Assembly: GCA_022772475.1 (NCBI GenBank)
Contig: JALEZQ010000064.1
Location: 1 to 64,000, forward strand
Direction of reading: 5' to 3'
DNA from: Bacteroidales bacterium
Lineage (GTDB): Bacteria; Bacteroidota; Bacteroidia; Bacteroidales; Bacteroidaceae
DNA length: 64,000 nucleotides
Numbering within the stretch: position 1 is the stretch's first letter; each line of letters starts with the position of its first letter. Below the pieces are notes generated by a model, which saw only the letters and a program-made list of their open reading frames with translations, had not been told where the DNA came from and searched no databases. Of the stretch, positions 42,138 through 50,867 are shown in pieces. A program made the position numbers and the translations under genes.

Positions 42138-42145
42138 TACCTTTG
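42138..42145 (+). promoter_or_regulatory. -7 box TACCTTTG of the 42185 lipoprotein gene
   Basis: TACCTTTG, 39 bases before the ATG at 42185. Confidence 0.55.
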
Positions 42146-42184
42146 CCCCACAGCCACCATACGGCTGTATAATAAACAAAGGAT

Positions 42185-43249
42185 ATGATGAAGTTTATGC
42201 TCGCTATACCGGCCACATTGATGGTCAGCGCGCTCGCTGCATGCAACGGGCAGAAAGAAAACAATGGGACCAACGAACCTGACACTTGCAACGTGGATAC
42301 GCTGGAATATCCTGCCTTCGTGATAGACGCTCAACGGGAAGACGTGAAGGTATGCGTCTCTGACGACGAGCGCCTTCGATTGTATTGCTGGTATCCCGAT
42401 CCCGAATGGGGCGGGGGCGGCAACTGTCCCGAGCCTATCGTGATGGCGCAGTATCGCACGAAGAGCGGCGAGGTGAGGACGCGCAAAATAAGCGCTACCG
42501 CAATAGACCGGGCATGGGTCCGGATGCTACATACCATCACGAAGGACGACGGCCACACGTATTATCTGGCCGTGCGCAGTATGCGCGCCTCCAGCAACGA
42601 CGGGTACACTCGGGTCAATGCCTTCGCCATCGAGGGCGACTCGCTGATGGACGTGGCCGCCGTGGACGGCAGTGCGGACATCGACAACGGCAGTCTGCCG
42701 GACATCAACTATAACATCAGCGACTGGTACTTCAATACGAACGGCGAAGGCTACGAATGGATGTATGCGTATGACAAAGCGCAACGAAACCTCTACATCC
42801 CTGTCACTGAGGGGGAACGGTGGCCGCAGATAATGACGGACCGCTACATGCTGTACCATTTCGACGGCAAGCGGTTTGTCAACAAGGGCGAGGTGGCGCA
42901 CCGCGGACTGCACCCCTCGTTGCAGCAGTATAAGCGGTTGCGTTATTTCTTCCGGACCGCAGACTACACCCTGCGCGTGGACGAAATGGCGGACGGCACG
43001 CTGCGTTACGCGCAGTGGAAACAGCCTGCCACGCTCTCCCAAGAACCGGAGTTGGTCATCATGGGAGGAACGTGCAAAACCGTTGACTATCAAGATGTCT
43101 ATACATTCCGGCACGACGGCGCAGCCTATGTAGTAGGCTACAGCGAGACGCACCATGAGGCAGATGGAGACATGACGCAACACGAGTATTTTATAATAAA
43201 AAAGGACGGCAAAGAGTTGGTCAAGCAAGAGCGTATAGAAGCACCATAA
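42185..43249 (+). CDS. Uncharacterised lipoprotein
   Basis: A 354-residue lipoprotein: signal peptide with lipobox ALAAC (Cys at about residue 20), then Asn/Glu-rich linker. The mature part is beta-rich with Asp/Asn/Trp (CWYPDPEWGGGGNCPEP, YNISDWYFNTNGEGYEWMYAYDKAQ), a pattern that suggests a propeller-like or glycan-binding fold, but no family is recognised. It has its own promoter, so it is not part of the peptide operon. GC is higher than the peptide genes. Confidence 0.65.
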   Translation: MMKFMLAIPATLMVSALAACNGQKENNGTNEPDTCNVDTLEYPAFVIDAQREDVKVCVSDDERLRLYCWYPDPEWGGGGNCPEPIVMAQYRTKSGEVRTRKISATAIDRAWVRMLHTITKDDGHTYYLAVRSMRASSNDGYTRVNAFAIEGDSLMDVAAVDGSADIDNGSLPDINYNISDWYFNTNGEGYEWMYAYDKAQRNLYIPVTEGERWPQIMTDRYMLYHFDGKRFVNKGEVAHRGLHPSLQQYKRLRYFFRTADYTLRVDEMADGTLRYAQWKQPATLSQEPELVIMGGTCKTVDYQDVYTFRHDGAAYVVGYSETHHEADGDMTQHEYFIIKKDGKELVKQERIEAP

Positions 43250-43252
43250 AAA

Positions 43253-43647
43253 TTGCACACACGGGCAAAAACGTGAATTTTGCCGCCCAAAACGTGAACG
43301 CCCGCCGCCGCGCAAATAGAAGCGGAAAGGTGCGGCGGAGGGCGAAAATCGCACAGTGGCCGCAGAGTTTGGGCGACAGAAATTCCTGTAAGCGTTACAG
43401 AAATTTCTGTCGCCCATACAGTGAACGCCGAAACGCATACCCTGAGGCGGCGCGGCGGGGGCTATTTTCGGGTGTTTTCTAAAGAAAATTCAGAGTATTT
43501 AACTAACATACTACACATAGAGCAAGAATATACCATATTCTGTCAAACACAAGCGCGCCATGCTTGCGATATTTTCGGCCGCGGGGCGGCCGGTGGATTT
43601 CGCGGGCCTTCTCGAGGTTAACAAATGTGAAAGGCGCGATTGCACAC
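43253..43647 (+). repeat. ~395-bp TTGCACAC-bounded dispersed element, copy B
   Basis: Bounded at both ends by TTGCACAC in direct orientation (43253-43260 and 43640-43647). Inside in order are two ACGTGAA words, AAATAGAAGC, a palindrome GGGCGACAGAAATT (43371-43384) with AATTTCTGTCGCCC (43402-43415), an A/T-rich middle, then GCGCCAT-CTTGCG and CCGGTGGATTTCGCGGGC. Order, spacing and length match the copy at 58782-59177. No transposase is present; short frames show only weak peptide conservation. Confidence 0.8.
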
Positions 43648-43718
43648 TCCGCGGGCGGCCGGCGGGGACGATAGGAAAAAATAACACGCGTAAGGGGGTG
43701 CGCTACGCAAAATCTGCT

Positions 43719-43726
43719 TACCTTTG
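43719..43726 (+). promoter_or_regulatory. -7 box TACCTTTG of the 43750 gene
   Basis: TACCTTTG, 23 bases before the ATG. Confidence 0.55.
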
Positions 43727-43749
43727 AACCTCAAAACAATCGACGCGAT

Positions 43750-44451
43750 ATGACAATGCCTGTTTTCCGCCTTCTGGCCACGCTCGGCGCGGCCGCTTTC
43801 TGCACGACGCTCACGGCACAACATGTGGCCGACGAGGTTCACGTGACCGTGGCCGACGATGTCCGCACCGTCGTGGCCGACTCGACGGCCGACGGACGGG
43901 CGCTGCCGCTGCCTGCCGACAGTTGTCTTACGGACGGCAACCGCCGCATGGGGCTGCCGCTACAGCCGGCCGGGCCGAGGATGACGTTCCCCCTCAGTCC
44001 GCTGATGGGGATGGGCTGGTGGCCGCTGCACGAGGGGCTGAACGCACAGGTCGAACTGAGTTTGTCCACAGGTTTCGGTCACCACCGCCTGCGCGGCGTG
44101 GGCTTCGGACAGAGCACGGCGCTGGCTTATGCCATGCCACTGAACGAGCGTTTCTCGGTGGCGGCCGGACTCTATGCCATGCACATGGACTGGGACGGCA
44201 TCAGTCGCACGCAGGGCGGCGTGGCGGCGGCGCTGTGCTACCGCCTGACCGACCGTGTCAACCTCTACGCCTACGGCAGCAAGGCCTTCACGCCCGACAC
44301 GGGCCTCCTGCGCTATCCGCTCTACCACGCAGCCACGCTCTATGCCCCCTGGCCCTACGTCATCCCGCGCGAACGCATCGGCGCCATGGCCGAGTTTAAG
44401 ATTGGCGAGGCGGCGACCATCGCCGTCAGCGTAGAGCACCACAAGTATTGA
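43750..44451 (+). CDS. Exported protein, probably outer-membrane barrel-like
   Basis: A 233-residue protein with signal peptide (residues 1-23, MTMPVFRLLATLGAAAFCTTLTAQ), a Val/Thr/Asp-rich spacer and, from about residue 75, short amphipathic beta strands (AQVELSLSTGFGHHRL, AVAAALCYRLTDRVNLYAYGSKAFTP, GEAATIAVSVEHHKY ending in an aromatic). This suggests a small barrel or periplasmic beta protein. I do not recognise a family. High GC, so it belongs to the core side of the boundary. The helicase gene follows after 111 bases. Confidence 0.65.
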   Translation: MTMPVFRLLATLGAAAFCTTLTAQHVADEVHVTVADDVRTVVADSTADGRALPLPADSCLTDGNRRMGLPLQPAGPRMTFPLSPLMGMGWWPLHEGLNAQVELSLSTGFGHHRLRGVGFGQSTALAYAMPLNERFSVAAGLYAMHMDWDGISRTQGGVAAALCYRLTDRVNLYAYGSKAFTPDTGLLRYPLYHAATLYAPWPYVIPRERIGAMAEFKIGEAATIAVSVEHHKY

Positions 44452-44562
44452 CGACAGACGCTGCGGTGTGCCCGTCGGCAGCCCACACCTTATATATCCT
44501 ATGTACGTCTGTCCTTTTTCTAACCTCTCCATCCCTTCACCTTCATCCTGCCACCCCTACCC

Positions 44563-46479
44563 ATGCCCACCCTGCTGCGCCAGCGCGCCCTCTTACGCTT
44601 GGAATATGAACACGAGAAAGAAGCCTTCCGCCGCGCGACGGAGGTGATGAGCGTCGGCCGCAAGGTGAAGCGTGGCGAGTGCTGGTATCCCGTGACGGCG
44701 GGCCGCAGCAGTTACAACGCGCTGGACCGCCTGGTGGTACCCCTGACGCGCAGCACCGACACGGACATTGAACACGCCTTCGAGTACGGCCGCCCGGTAT
44801 GCTTCTTCACGATGGACGGGGCGGACAACCTGCAGTGGCTGCCGTTCACGGCCACGGTGAGTTATGCCGAGGCGGACCGCATGGTGGTGACGGTGCCCGA
44901 CGAGAGCGCCGCCGCCCGCCTGCAGAGCGCGGAGCGTCTGGGCGTGCAGCTCCACTTCGACGAGACGACCTACCGCCTGATGTTCGACGCCATCGACCGC
45001 ACGCTGGCGGCGCGCGACAACCGGCTGGCGCACTTGCGCGACATTGTGCACGGCACGCTCCACCCACAGTTTGCCGCAGGCAGCAGTATGCCGCCGAGCC
45101 TGCCCTGGCTCAACAAGGCCCAGGAGGCGGCGGTGGCCGATGCCCTGCGGGCGCGCGACGTGATGGTGGTGCACGGACCGCCGGGGACGGGTAAGACGAC
45201 GACGCTCGTGGAGACGGTATGCGAGGTGCTGCGCCGCGAGCCGCAGGTGCTGGTGTGCGCACAGAGCAACACGGCGGTCGATTGGATTTCGTCGCAACTG
45301 GCGGCACGCGGCCTGAGCGTCCTGCGCATCGGCAACCCCACCCGCGTGACGGACGATATGCTGGCCCACACCTACGAGCGGCGCTTCGAGAGCCATCCGG
45401 ACTATCCCGCGCTGTGGCAAATCAGGCGCACCATACGCCAGATGTACGCCCTGCCGCGGCGTCAGCGCCCGGCATCGTTCCACCAGAAGATGGCACGGCT
45501 GCGCGAACGGGCAGACGAGATGGAGATTGGCATACGCCACAGCCTCTTCGACACCACACGCGTGGTGGCGGCGACGCTGGCGGGCACGGCCAACCCTGTG
45601 CTGACGGGCCACCACTTCCACACGCTCTTCATCGACGAGGCGGCACAGGCGCTCGAGGCGGCCTGCTGGATAGCCCTGCAACATGCCGACCGCGTCATCC
45701 TGGCGGGCGACCACTGCCAGTTGCCGCCAACGGTGAAGTGTTACGAGGCACAGCGCGAGGGCCTGGCGGTGACGATGATGGAGGTGCTGGCGCGCGAACG
45801 CCCGGAGTGTGTGCGGCTGCTGTCGGTACAATACCGCATGAGCGAGGCGCTGATGCGCTTCTCGTCGGATTGGTTTTACGACGGCCGCCTGACGGCTGCG
45901 CCCGAGGTGCAGCAGCGCTCCATGCTGGAGCAGATTGACAACGCGATGGTCTGGATCGACACCGACGACCCGCGCCATGCCGGCCCTGCCGGTGGCGATG
46001 ATGACGCAGAGAGCGGGCACGACCGCGAGCCACTGCGCGAAGCCTATGTGGCGGCATCGTACGGCCGCATCAACAAGGGCGAGGCGCGCCTGACCATCGA
46101 GGCGTTGACGGCCTATGTGGAGCGTCTCGGCCGCCAGCGCCTCATCGACGAGGGCACGGACTTCGGCATCATCTCGCCCTACAAGGCGCAGGTGCAGTAT
46201 CTGCGCCATCTGGTGCGGCGCAACGAGGTGCTGCGCCCCCTGGCCCGCCGCATCACGGTCAACACCGTCGATGCCTTCCAGGGGCAGGAGCGCGACGTCA
46301 TCCTGGTGTCGCTGGTGCGCGCCAACGACGAAGGCCAGATTGGTTTCCTCACGGACCTGCGCCGCATGAACGTGGCCATCACGCGGGCACGCAGCAAACT
46401 GATTCTCATCGGCTCGGGCGAGACGCTGGGCCACCACCGCTTCTACCGCGAACTCTACAAGCGCTGCGCCGTGGAATAG
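44563..46479 (+). CDS. Superfamily 1 DNA/RNA helicase (UPF1/IGHMBP2-like)
   Basis: A 638-residue ATP-dependent helicase of the SF1B group. The N-terminal 190 residues are an OB-like or substrate-binding region. Walker A GPPGTGKTT lies near residue 205, motif Ia AQSNTAVDWI near 230, motif II DEAAQALEAA near 360, motif III AGDHCQLPPTV near 383, and motifs V-VI NTVDAFQGQERDVILVSLVR and NVAITRARSKL near the C-terminus. The family acts in nucleic-acid metabolism; the target is unknown. Single high-GC gene, typical of Bacteroidales. Confidence 0.92.
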   Translation: MPTLLRQRALLRLEYEHEKEAFRRATEVMSVGRKVKRGECWYPVTAGRSSYNALDRLVVPLTRSTDTDIEHAFEYGRPVCFFTMDGADNLQWLPFTATVSYAEADRMVVTVPDESAAARLQSAERLGVQLHFDETTYRLMFDAIDRTLAARDNRLAHLRDIVHGTLHPQFAAGSSMPPSLPWLNKAQEAAVADALRARDVMVVHGPPGTGKTTTLVETVCEVLRREPQVLVCAQSNTAVDWISSQLAARGLSVLRIGNPTRVTDDMLAHTYERRFESHPDYPALWQIRRTIRQMYALPRRQRPASFHQKMARLRERADEMEIGIRHSLFDTTRVVAATLAGTANPVLTGHHFHTLFIDEAAQALEAACWIALQHADRVILAGDHCQLPPTVKCYEAQREGLAVTMMEVLARERPECVRLLSVQYRMSEALMRFSSDWFYDGRLTAAPEVQQRSMLEQIDNAMVWIDTDDPRHAGPAGGDDDAESGHDREPLREAYVAASYGRINKGEARLTIEALTAYVERLGRQRLIDEGTDFGIISPYKAQVQYLRHLVRRNEVLRPLARRITVNTVDAFQGQERDVILVSLVRANDEGQIGFLTDLRRMNVAITRARSKLILIGSGETLGHHRFYRELYKRCAVE

Positions 46480-46579
46480 GCGTGGAATAGGCGGCCCACG
46501 ACTTCGCTCCGGACATCCCCCAATCACCCTACCGCAGGCACTTCTCTGCCCTGCCCTATCCCCCTTTCTCAACAACCCC

Positions 46580-46834
46580 ATGAGCCAATACTTTTTCAAG
46601 AGAAACTATACGCCGGCCGACATCGCCGAAGTGAAGGAATGGTTTGACGCCCGTTGGGACCGCCTGCCGCGCAGGCTGGACCTCAACGAGGCCACCGTCT
46701 ATGAGGACCTGCCCGCCACGCTGCAGGCCTACTTCGAGATCTACAAAATTCACGGCGAAAAACCCGCCTTCGCCGGACAACTGCACCAGATATTCCTCAT
46801 CCGCGACCGCCTTATCGCCAACGGCATGGAGTGA
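46580..46834 (+). CDS. Small conserved Bacteroidales protein
   Basis: An 84-residue soluble, helix-rich protein (MSQYFFKRNYTPADIAEVKEWF..., then DLNEATVYEDLPATLQAYFEIYKIHGEKPAFAGQLHQIFLIRDRL). It probably belongs to one of the short DUF families seen in this order, but I cannot name it with confidence. It lies between the helicase and a TlpA-like gene that has its own promoter, so it may be co-transcribed with the helicase (100-base gap). Confidence 0.65.
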   Translation: MSQYFFKRNYTPADIAEVKEWFDARWDRLPRRLDLNEATVYEDLPATLQAYFEIYKIHGEKPAFAGQLHQIFLIRDRLIANGME

Positions 46835-46895
46835 CGGCGGCCGGCGCAACGGTGGTTGTCTGAAACGTTGCCATTTGTTAAAACGATGGGGCTGC

Positions 46896-46926
46896 TTGGC
46901 ACAACGGCGCGTTTTCCCTACTTTTG
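46896..46926 (+). promoter_or_regulatory. Promoter of the TlpA-like gene
   Basis: TTGG at 46896-46899, exactly 19 bases, then TACTTTTG at 46919-46926. The ATG follows 41 bases after the box. Confidence 0.7.
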
Positions 46927-46966
46927 CACGGAATTTTATACAACACTCATCATACACCAACACCCA

Positions 46967-48043
46967 ATGCTTAAGAAAGTCTTTACACTGATGGCTGTCG
47001 GCACGATGGCCCTCGGTGCCACTGCCCAGCAGTACACGCTCAAGGGCGCGGTAAAGAGCGATGCCAAGTACATCTACCTCCGCAACGCCGAGTCGCGCGT
47101 GAACGACAGCGTGGCCGTCGTCAACGGCCAGTTCACCATCAAGGGCGATGCCCAGGGCCGCCCCTTCGCCTACGTCATGGACATGCAGGCCCGCAAGTCG
47201 GCCTTGGTCTATCTGCAGGGCAACGTCACGGTTGACCTGGAGAACGGCAAGGCCGGCGGCACGGCCGAGAACGATGCCCTGAGCGCTGCCGTCGACAAGA
47301 TTGCGGAGAAGCAACAGGCATACAACACCTTCATGCAGGCCAACTACGGCGTGCTGTCGGGCCGCGACACCACGGCCACCAAAGAGGCCAAAGAGGCTGC
47401 CGAGAAGGAGTACATGGCCCACAGAGAGCAATATATGGTCGTTGTCAAGGACATACTCATGACCAACAAGACGGCCAAGTGGCCCGCCATCATCCTGCGC
47501 AACTACAGTTCGCTGCTCAGCGACGAGGAAATGGTCAATATCTTCGATGCCAAGGCAGCCTATACCGAACTGGGTGTGGTCAAGCCCATGCAAAAGAAGA
47601 TTGAAGGCTTGCGCCGCCGCCTCATCGGCAAGCCTGTGACCGACTTCGTCATGGCCGACACGACGGGCGTGGAGCACCACCTGACCGAATACGTTGGCCA
47701 CGGCAAGTATGTGCTGGTTGACTTCTGGGCTTCGTGGTGCGGTCCCTGCCGCGCTGAGATGCCCCACGTCAAGGCCGCCTACGACAAGTATCACACCAAG
47801 GGCTTCGACGTGGTCGGCGTATCGTTCGACAGCGACGGCGAGGCCTGGAAGGCTGCCATCAAGAAACTCAACCTGACGTGGCACCACATCTCCGACCTCA
47901 AGGGCTGGGAGTGTGCCGCCGGCAGCCTCTACGGCGTGACGGGCATCCCCGCTTCGGTGCTCTTCGACCCCGAGGGCAAGGTGGTGGCCAACGACCTGCG
48001 TGGCGACGACCTGAGCAAGAAACTCGAAGAACTGCTGAAGTAA
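46967..48043 (+). CDS. Exported thiol-disulfide oxidoreductase (TlpA/ResA-like with DUF4369-type N-domain)
   Basis: A 358-residue periplasmic protein with signal peptide (MLKKVFTLMAVGTMALGATAQQ). The N-terminal beta-rich domain (about 20-125, YTLKGAVKSDAKYIYLRN) resembles DUF4369, followed by a helical linker and a C-terminal thioredoxin-like AhpC/TSA domain. That domain carries the active site FWASWCGPCRAEMP near residue 265 and the cis-Pro loop VTGIPASVLFD. It should reduce or isomerise disulfides of exported proteins. The start MLKKVF at 46967 is set by the signal peptide. It ends at a strong bidirectional hairpin. Confidence 0.9.
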   Translation: MLKKVFTLMAVGTMALGATAQQYTLKGAVKSDAKYIYLRNAESRVNDSVAVVNGQFTIKGDAQGRPFAYVMDMQARKSALVYLQGNVTVDLENGKAGGTAENDALSAAVDKIAEKQQAYNTFMQANYGVLSGRDTTATKEAKEAAEKEYMAHREQYMVVVKDILMTNKTAKWPAIILRNYSSLLSDEEMVNIFDAKAAYTELGVVKPMQKKIEGLRRRLIGKPVTDFVMADTTGVEHHLTEYVGHGKYVLVDFWASWCGPCRAEMPHVKAAYDKYHTKGFDVVGVSFDSDGEAWKAAIKKLNLTWHHISDLKGWECAAGSLYGVTGIPASVLFDPEGKVVANDLRGDDLSKKLEELLK

Positions 48044-48073
48044 GTCCCCTACCCTTACACCTACATTGACGAA

Positions 48074-48115
48074 GAACGGCCCAAACGGAACATCGCGCTT
48101 CCGTTTGGGCCGTTC
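48074..48115. terminator. Bidirectional 17-bp hairpin between convergent genes
   Basis: GAACGGCCCAAACGGAA (48074-48090) pairs perfectly with 48099-48115 around an 8-base loop. It lies between the TlpA-like gene and the convergent nuclease gene. It has no long U-run on either side, so its efficiency is uncertain. Confidence 0.7.
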
Positions 48116-48190
48116 TCGCATGTAATGGGAGGGGAGAGGGGGATTTGCGGGGCGGCGCCTCTGTACTTCTATCGGCATCCCTGCCGCCGC

Positions 48191-49045
48191 TCACACCGGC
48201 CACTGGTCCACGTCGCATCGGGCCTCGATGGCGGCCTCGACATCGTCGGGAAGGGCGGAGAAAAAGTCGAGGCCGGTGCGCTCCTCGACGTCATCGACGC
48301 TGCAGGCATACGAGGCCATGGGCTTGTGGCCGGCGACATTGTCATAGACAAAGCCGATGCAGCGGGCATCGCTTCCGCTGCCCGTGAGAACCACCTTGAA
48401 GAAGGCGTCGGGCACAGCGACACGGTGGGGACCGACGCGGCGGGGGCGCTTACGGCGGTAGATGGGGCCGCAGACAATATGGACAGCGCCCCAGCGGGTG
48501 GCCCATGTGCGGCAGGCGTCCTCGAGCACCTTCCAGTCGCGGCCGTTCAGGTCGCCGTTCTGCGGACAGATGTTCGTCATGAGGAACGACTCGTCCTGGG
48601 CCTGGCGCGACCATTTGTTGTCGGCCGCCGGACACATGTGGCCGCGCTGGTAGCCGCACTCGCTCTCGCGGATGTCGGAATAGAGGGCGCGGGGCTCGGG
48701 CACGTCGGTGTCTTCGTAAAACTTGTGGCCCTTGCGCTCGTGCGGCCCGTCGGTATGGGCCGCCGTGAGCGTCCACCCCACCCACATGGGGGTCAGGCGG
48801 CGGGCGTCATAGGCGGTGACGTAGGCCGTGCGGCGGAGCAACTGGCCCTCGTCGCCACCGTCGGTGCGGCGGCACAGCAGGTATGCGCTGCCCGAGGCGC
48901 TGAGGGTATCGGCGGCCTCGGGGGCGGCAGTTGTTTGTGACTCAGCGACAGCGGCCTTGGGCGTAGCGGCCTTGGGCGTGCTCATCCGGCAGCCGCCGGC
49001 GGTAAGGGCCACGAAGGCCAGGGAAAGGAGGCAGGAGGTATTCAT
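48191..49045 (-). CDS. Secreted DNA/RNA non-specific endonuclease (NUC1 family), lipoprotein
   Basis: A 284-residue beta-beta-alpha-metal nuclease. The signal peptide ends in a lipobox-like LTAGGC (Cys near residue 19), followed by an Ala/Thr/Pro linker. The catalytic motif is YQRGHMCPAADN near residue 135, the (D)RGH motif with His as general base; SFLMTNICPQNGDLNG holds the metal-ligand Asn. It should cleave DNA and RNA outside the cytoplasm. The start at 49045 is chosen for the signal peptide. It lies 6 bases... before ispH's stop is 48 bases away on the upstream side, so it is probably co-transcribed with ispH. Confidence 0.88.
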   Translation of the reverse strand: MNTSCLLSLAFVALTAGGCRMSTPKAATPKAAVAESQTTAAPEAADTLSASGSAYLLCRRTDGGDEGQLLRRTAYVTAYDARRLTPMWVGWTLTAAHTDGPHERKGHKFYEDTDVPEPRALYSDIRESECGYQRGHMCPAADNKWSRQAQDESFLMTNICPQNGDLNGRDWKVLEDACRTWATRWGAVHIVCGPIYRRKRPRRVGPHRVAVPDAFFKVVLTGSGSDARCIGFVYDNVAGHKPMASYACSVDDVEERTGLDFFSALPDDVEAAIEARCDVDQWPV

Positions 49046-49093
49046 CGCAGAGAAAGGTCTGAGGGGGAACTTCGGAGGCGGCATCATGCTTCT

Positions 49094-49993
49094 TTATTCA
49101 TCATCACCCACTCCCCGTCCGGTTTCGTCCTCCTCACCCATGAGTTGGCGGACGGCGCGGCTGCAGTCTTCCATCAGCCACTTGGGCGTGGACGTGGCGC
49201 CGCAGACACCGACGGACTGTGCGCCGTCAAACCACTCGCGCTGCAGGGCGGCCGGCGTATCGACCAGATAGGACCGCGGGTTGACGCGGCGGCAGGCTTC
49301 GTAGAGCACGCGGCCGTTGCTGCTCTTCAGCCCGGAGACGAAGAGCACCACGTCGTGGCGCGTGGCGAAGGCCTGGATGTTGGGCAGGCGGTTGGCCACC
49401 TGGCGGCATATGGTGTCGAAGTAGCGGAAGGTGGCCGGCGGCTGGATGTGCGCCGTGATGTAATCGACAATCTCGCGAAAGCCGTCCAGCGACTTGGTGG
49501 TCTGCGAGAACAGGCAGATGGAGCGTGAGAAGTCGAGCGTCTGCGCTTCCGACAAGCATTCGATGACGATGGCGTTGCCCTCAGTCTGTCCCACCAGTCC
49601 GAGCACCTCTGCATGGCCGCGCTTGCCGTAGATGACAATCTGCGGGCGTTGCGGTTCGCAATAGACGCGCTTGATGCGCTGCTGGAGGTTGAGGACCACA
49701 GGGCAGGTGGCGTCGATGATGTCTATGCGGCGCTCGCAGGCCAGGGCATAGGTGGCGGGGGGCTCGCCGTGGGCACGCAGCAGCACCTTGGCGTCACGCA
49801 GCGAGCGGAAGGTGTCGTGGTCGATGGTGACCAGCCCCAGAGCGCGCAGGCGCTCGCATTCGCTGCCGTTGTGGACGATGTCGCCCAGACAGTAGAGGGC
49901 ACGGCTCTTGGCCAGTTCCTCCTCGGCCTTGCCGATGGCCGTCGTCACGCCGAAGCAGAAGCCCGACCGGGCATCGATTTCTATCTTTAGCAT
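49094..49993 (-). CDS. ispH: 4-hydroxy-3-methylbut-2-enyl diphosphate reductase
   Basis: The last enzyme of the MEP isoprenoid pathway, a [4Fe-4S] protein making isopentenyl and dimethylallyl diphosphate. The 299-residue product has the three cluster cysteines in SGFCFGVTTAI (about residue 12), DATCPVV (about 93) and SVGVCGATSTPKW (near 270). The HGEPP segment with the catalytic His is near 70. The start MLKIEIDARSG at 49993 is used; a longer frame adds a His-rich tail unlike the family. cmk lies upstream with a 114-base gap, a common Bacteroidales pairing. Confidence 0.95.
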   Translation of the reverse strand: MLKIEIDARSGFCFGVTTAIGKAEEELAKSRALYCLGDIVHNGSECERLRALGLVTIDHDTFRSLRDAKVLLRAHGEPPATYALACERRIDIIDATCPVVLNLQQRIKRVYCEPQRPQIVIYGKRGHAEVLGLVGQTEGNAIVIECLSEAQTLDFSRSICLFSQTTKSLDGFREIVDYITAHIQPPATFRYFDTICRQVANRLPNIQAFATRHDVVLFVSGLKSSNGRVLYEACRRVNPRSYLVDTPAALQREWFDGAQSVGVCGATSTPKWLMEDCSRAVRQLMGEEDETGRGVGDDE

Positions 49994-50107
49994 ACGGGTA
50001 AGTTGGTGGTATAGAGTGGTGTGATGATGGAACAATACGTTGCTACGCTTTGGGATTCATTTGACATAACGTGAAAGGGCCCGTCGAAGCACGCTATCTT
50101 TGCATCA

Positions 50108-50803
50108 TCACTGTGCCTGCGTAGCCTCTGCAAAGCGTTCGCGGAGCCACTGCTGCTGCTCGTCGGGCGTGAGGTGGCTGTTGTCTAAGAGCAGGGCATC
50201 GGGCGCCTGGCGCAGAGGGGCTACCTCGCGGTGCGAATCGATGTAGTCGCGCTCCTGCACGTTGCGCAGGATGTCGGCATAGTCGGCCGGCATGCCCTTG
50301 GCCTGCAGTTCGTCGTAGCGTCGCTGCGCACGCACCTCGGCCGAGGCGGTGACGAAGACTTTGAGTTCGGCATCGGGGAAGACGACGGTGGCGATGTCGC
50401 GGCCGTCCATGACGATGCCGCGCTCACGGCCCATGGCCTGCTGCTGGGCGGTCATGGCCTGACGGACGAAGGGCAGGGCGGCCACCTGACTGACGTGAGA
50501 CGACACTTCCAACGTGCGGATGTCGCGCTCCACCACCTCGCCGTTGAGGCAGGTGAGGGGCAGGTGCGTCTCGGGGTCGAGGCGGAAATTAATGGTCACG
50601 CCGTCCATGAGGCGCTCCAGGGCTTCGGCGTCCAGATGGCCGTCGGCATCGAAAAGGCCGGCACGCAGGGCGGCCAGCGCTACGGCGCGGTACATGGCGC
50701 CGGTATCGACATAGACGTAGCCCACTTCCTTGGCCAGGCGCTTGGCCATCGTGCTCTTGCCGCACGACGAATGGCCGTCGATGGCCACGATTATTCTTTT
50801 CAT
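50108..50803 (-). CDS. cmk: Cytidylate kinase
   Basis: A 231-residue nucleoside monophosphate kinase phosphorylating CMP and dCMP with ATP. The P-loop GHSSCGKST is at residues 10-18. [13 protein letters not shown] near 31 and [23 protein letters not shown] near 130 are characteristic, as is the LID segment RRYDEL. Length and start (ATG 50803) are standard. It is upstream of ispH and downstream of the golvesin-domain gene (64-base gap). Confidence 0.96.
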   Translation of the reverse strand: MKRIIVAIDGHSSCGKSTMAKRLAKEVGYVYVDTGAMYRAVALAALRAGLFDADGHLDAEALERLMDGVTINFRLDPETHLPLTCLNGEVVERDIRTLEVSSHVSQVAALPFVRQAMTAQQQAMGRERGIVMDGRDIATVVFPDAELKVFVTASAEVRAQRRYDELQAKGMPADYADILRNVQERDYIDSHREVAPLRQAPDALLLDNSHLTPDEQQQWLRERFAEATQAQ

Positions 50804-50867
50804 AGTTGCTGTGCTTGAAGGGTTATTGCTGTGAAAGGTTTGCCGCGAGGCGGCTATTTAGCGGCGG

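Noticed and set aside
50094..50101. Plus-strand TATCTTTG box at the 3' end of cmk
   Set aside because: It lacks a TTG at 19 bases and would drive only antisense RNA into cmk; no plus-strand gene follows.
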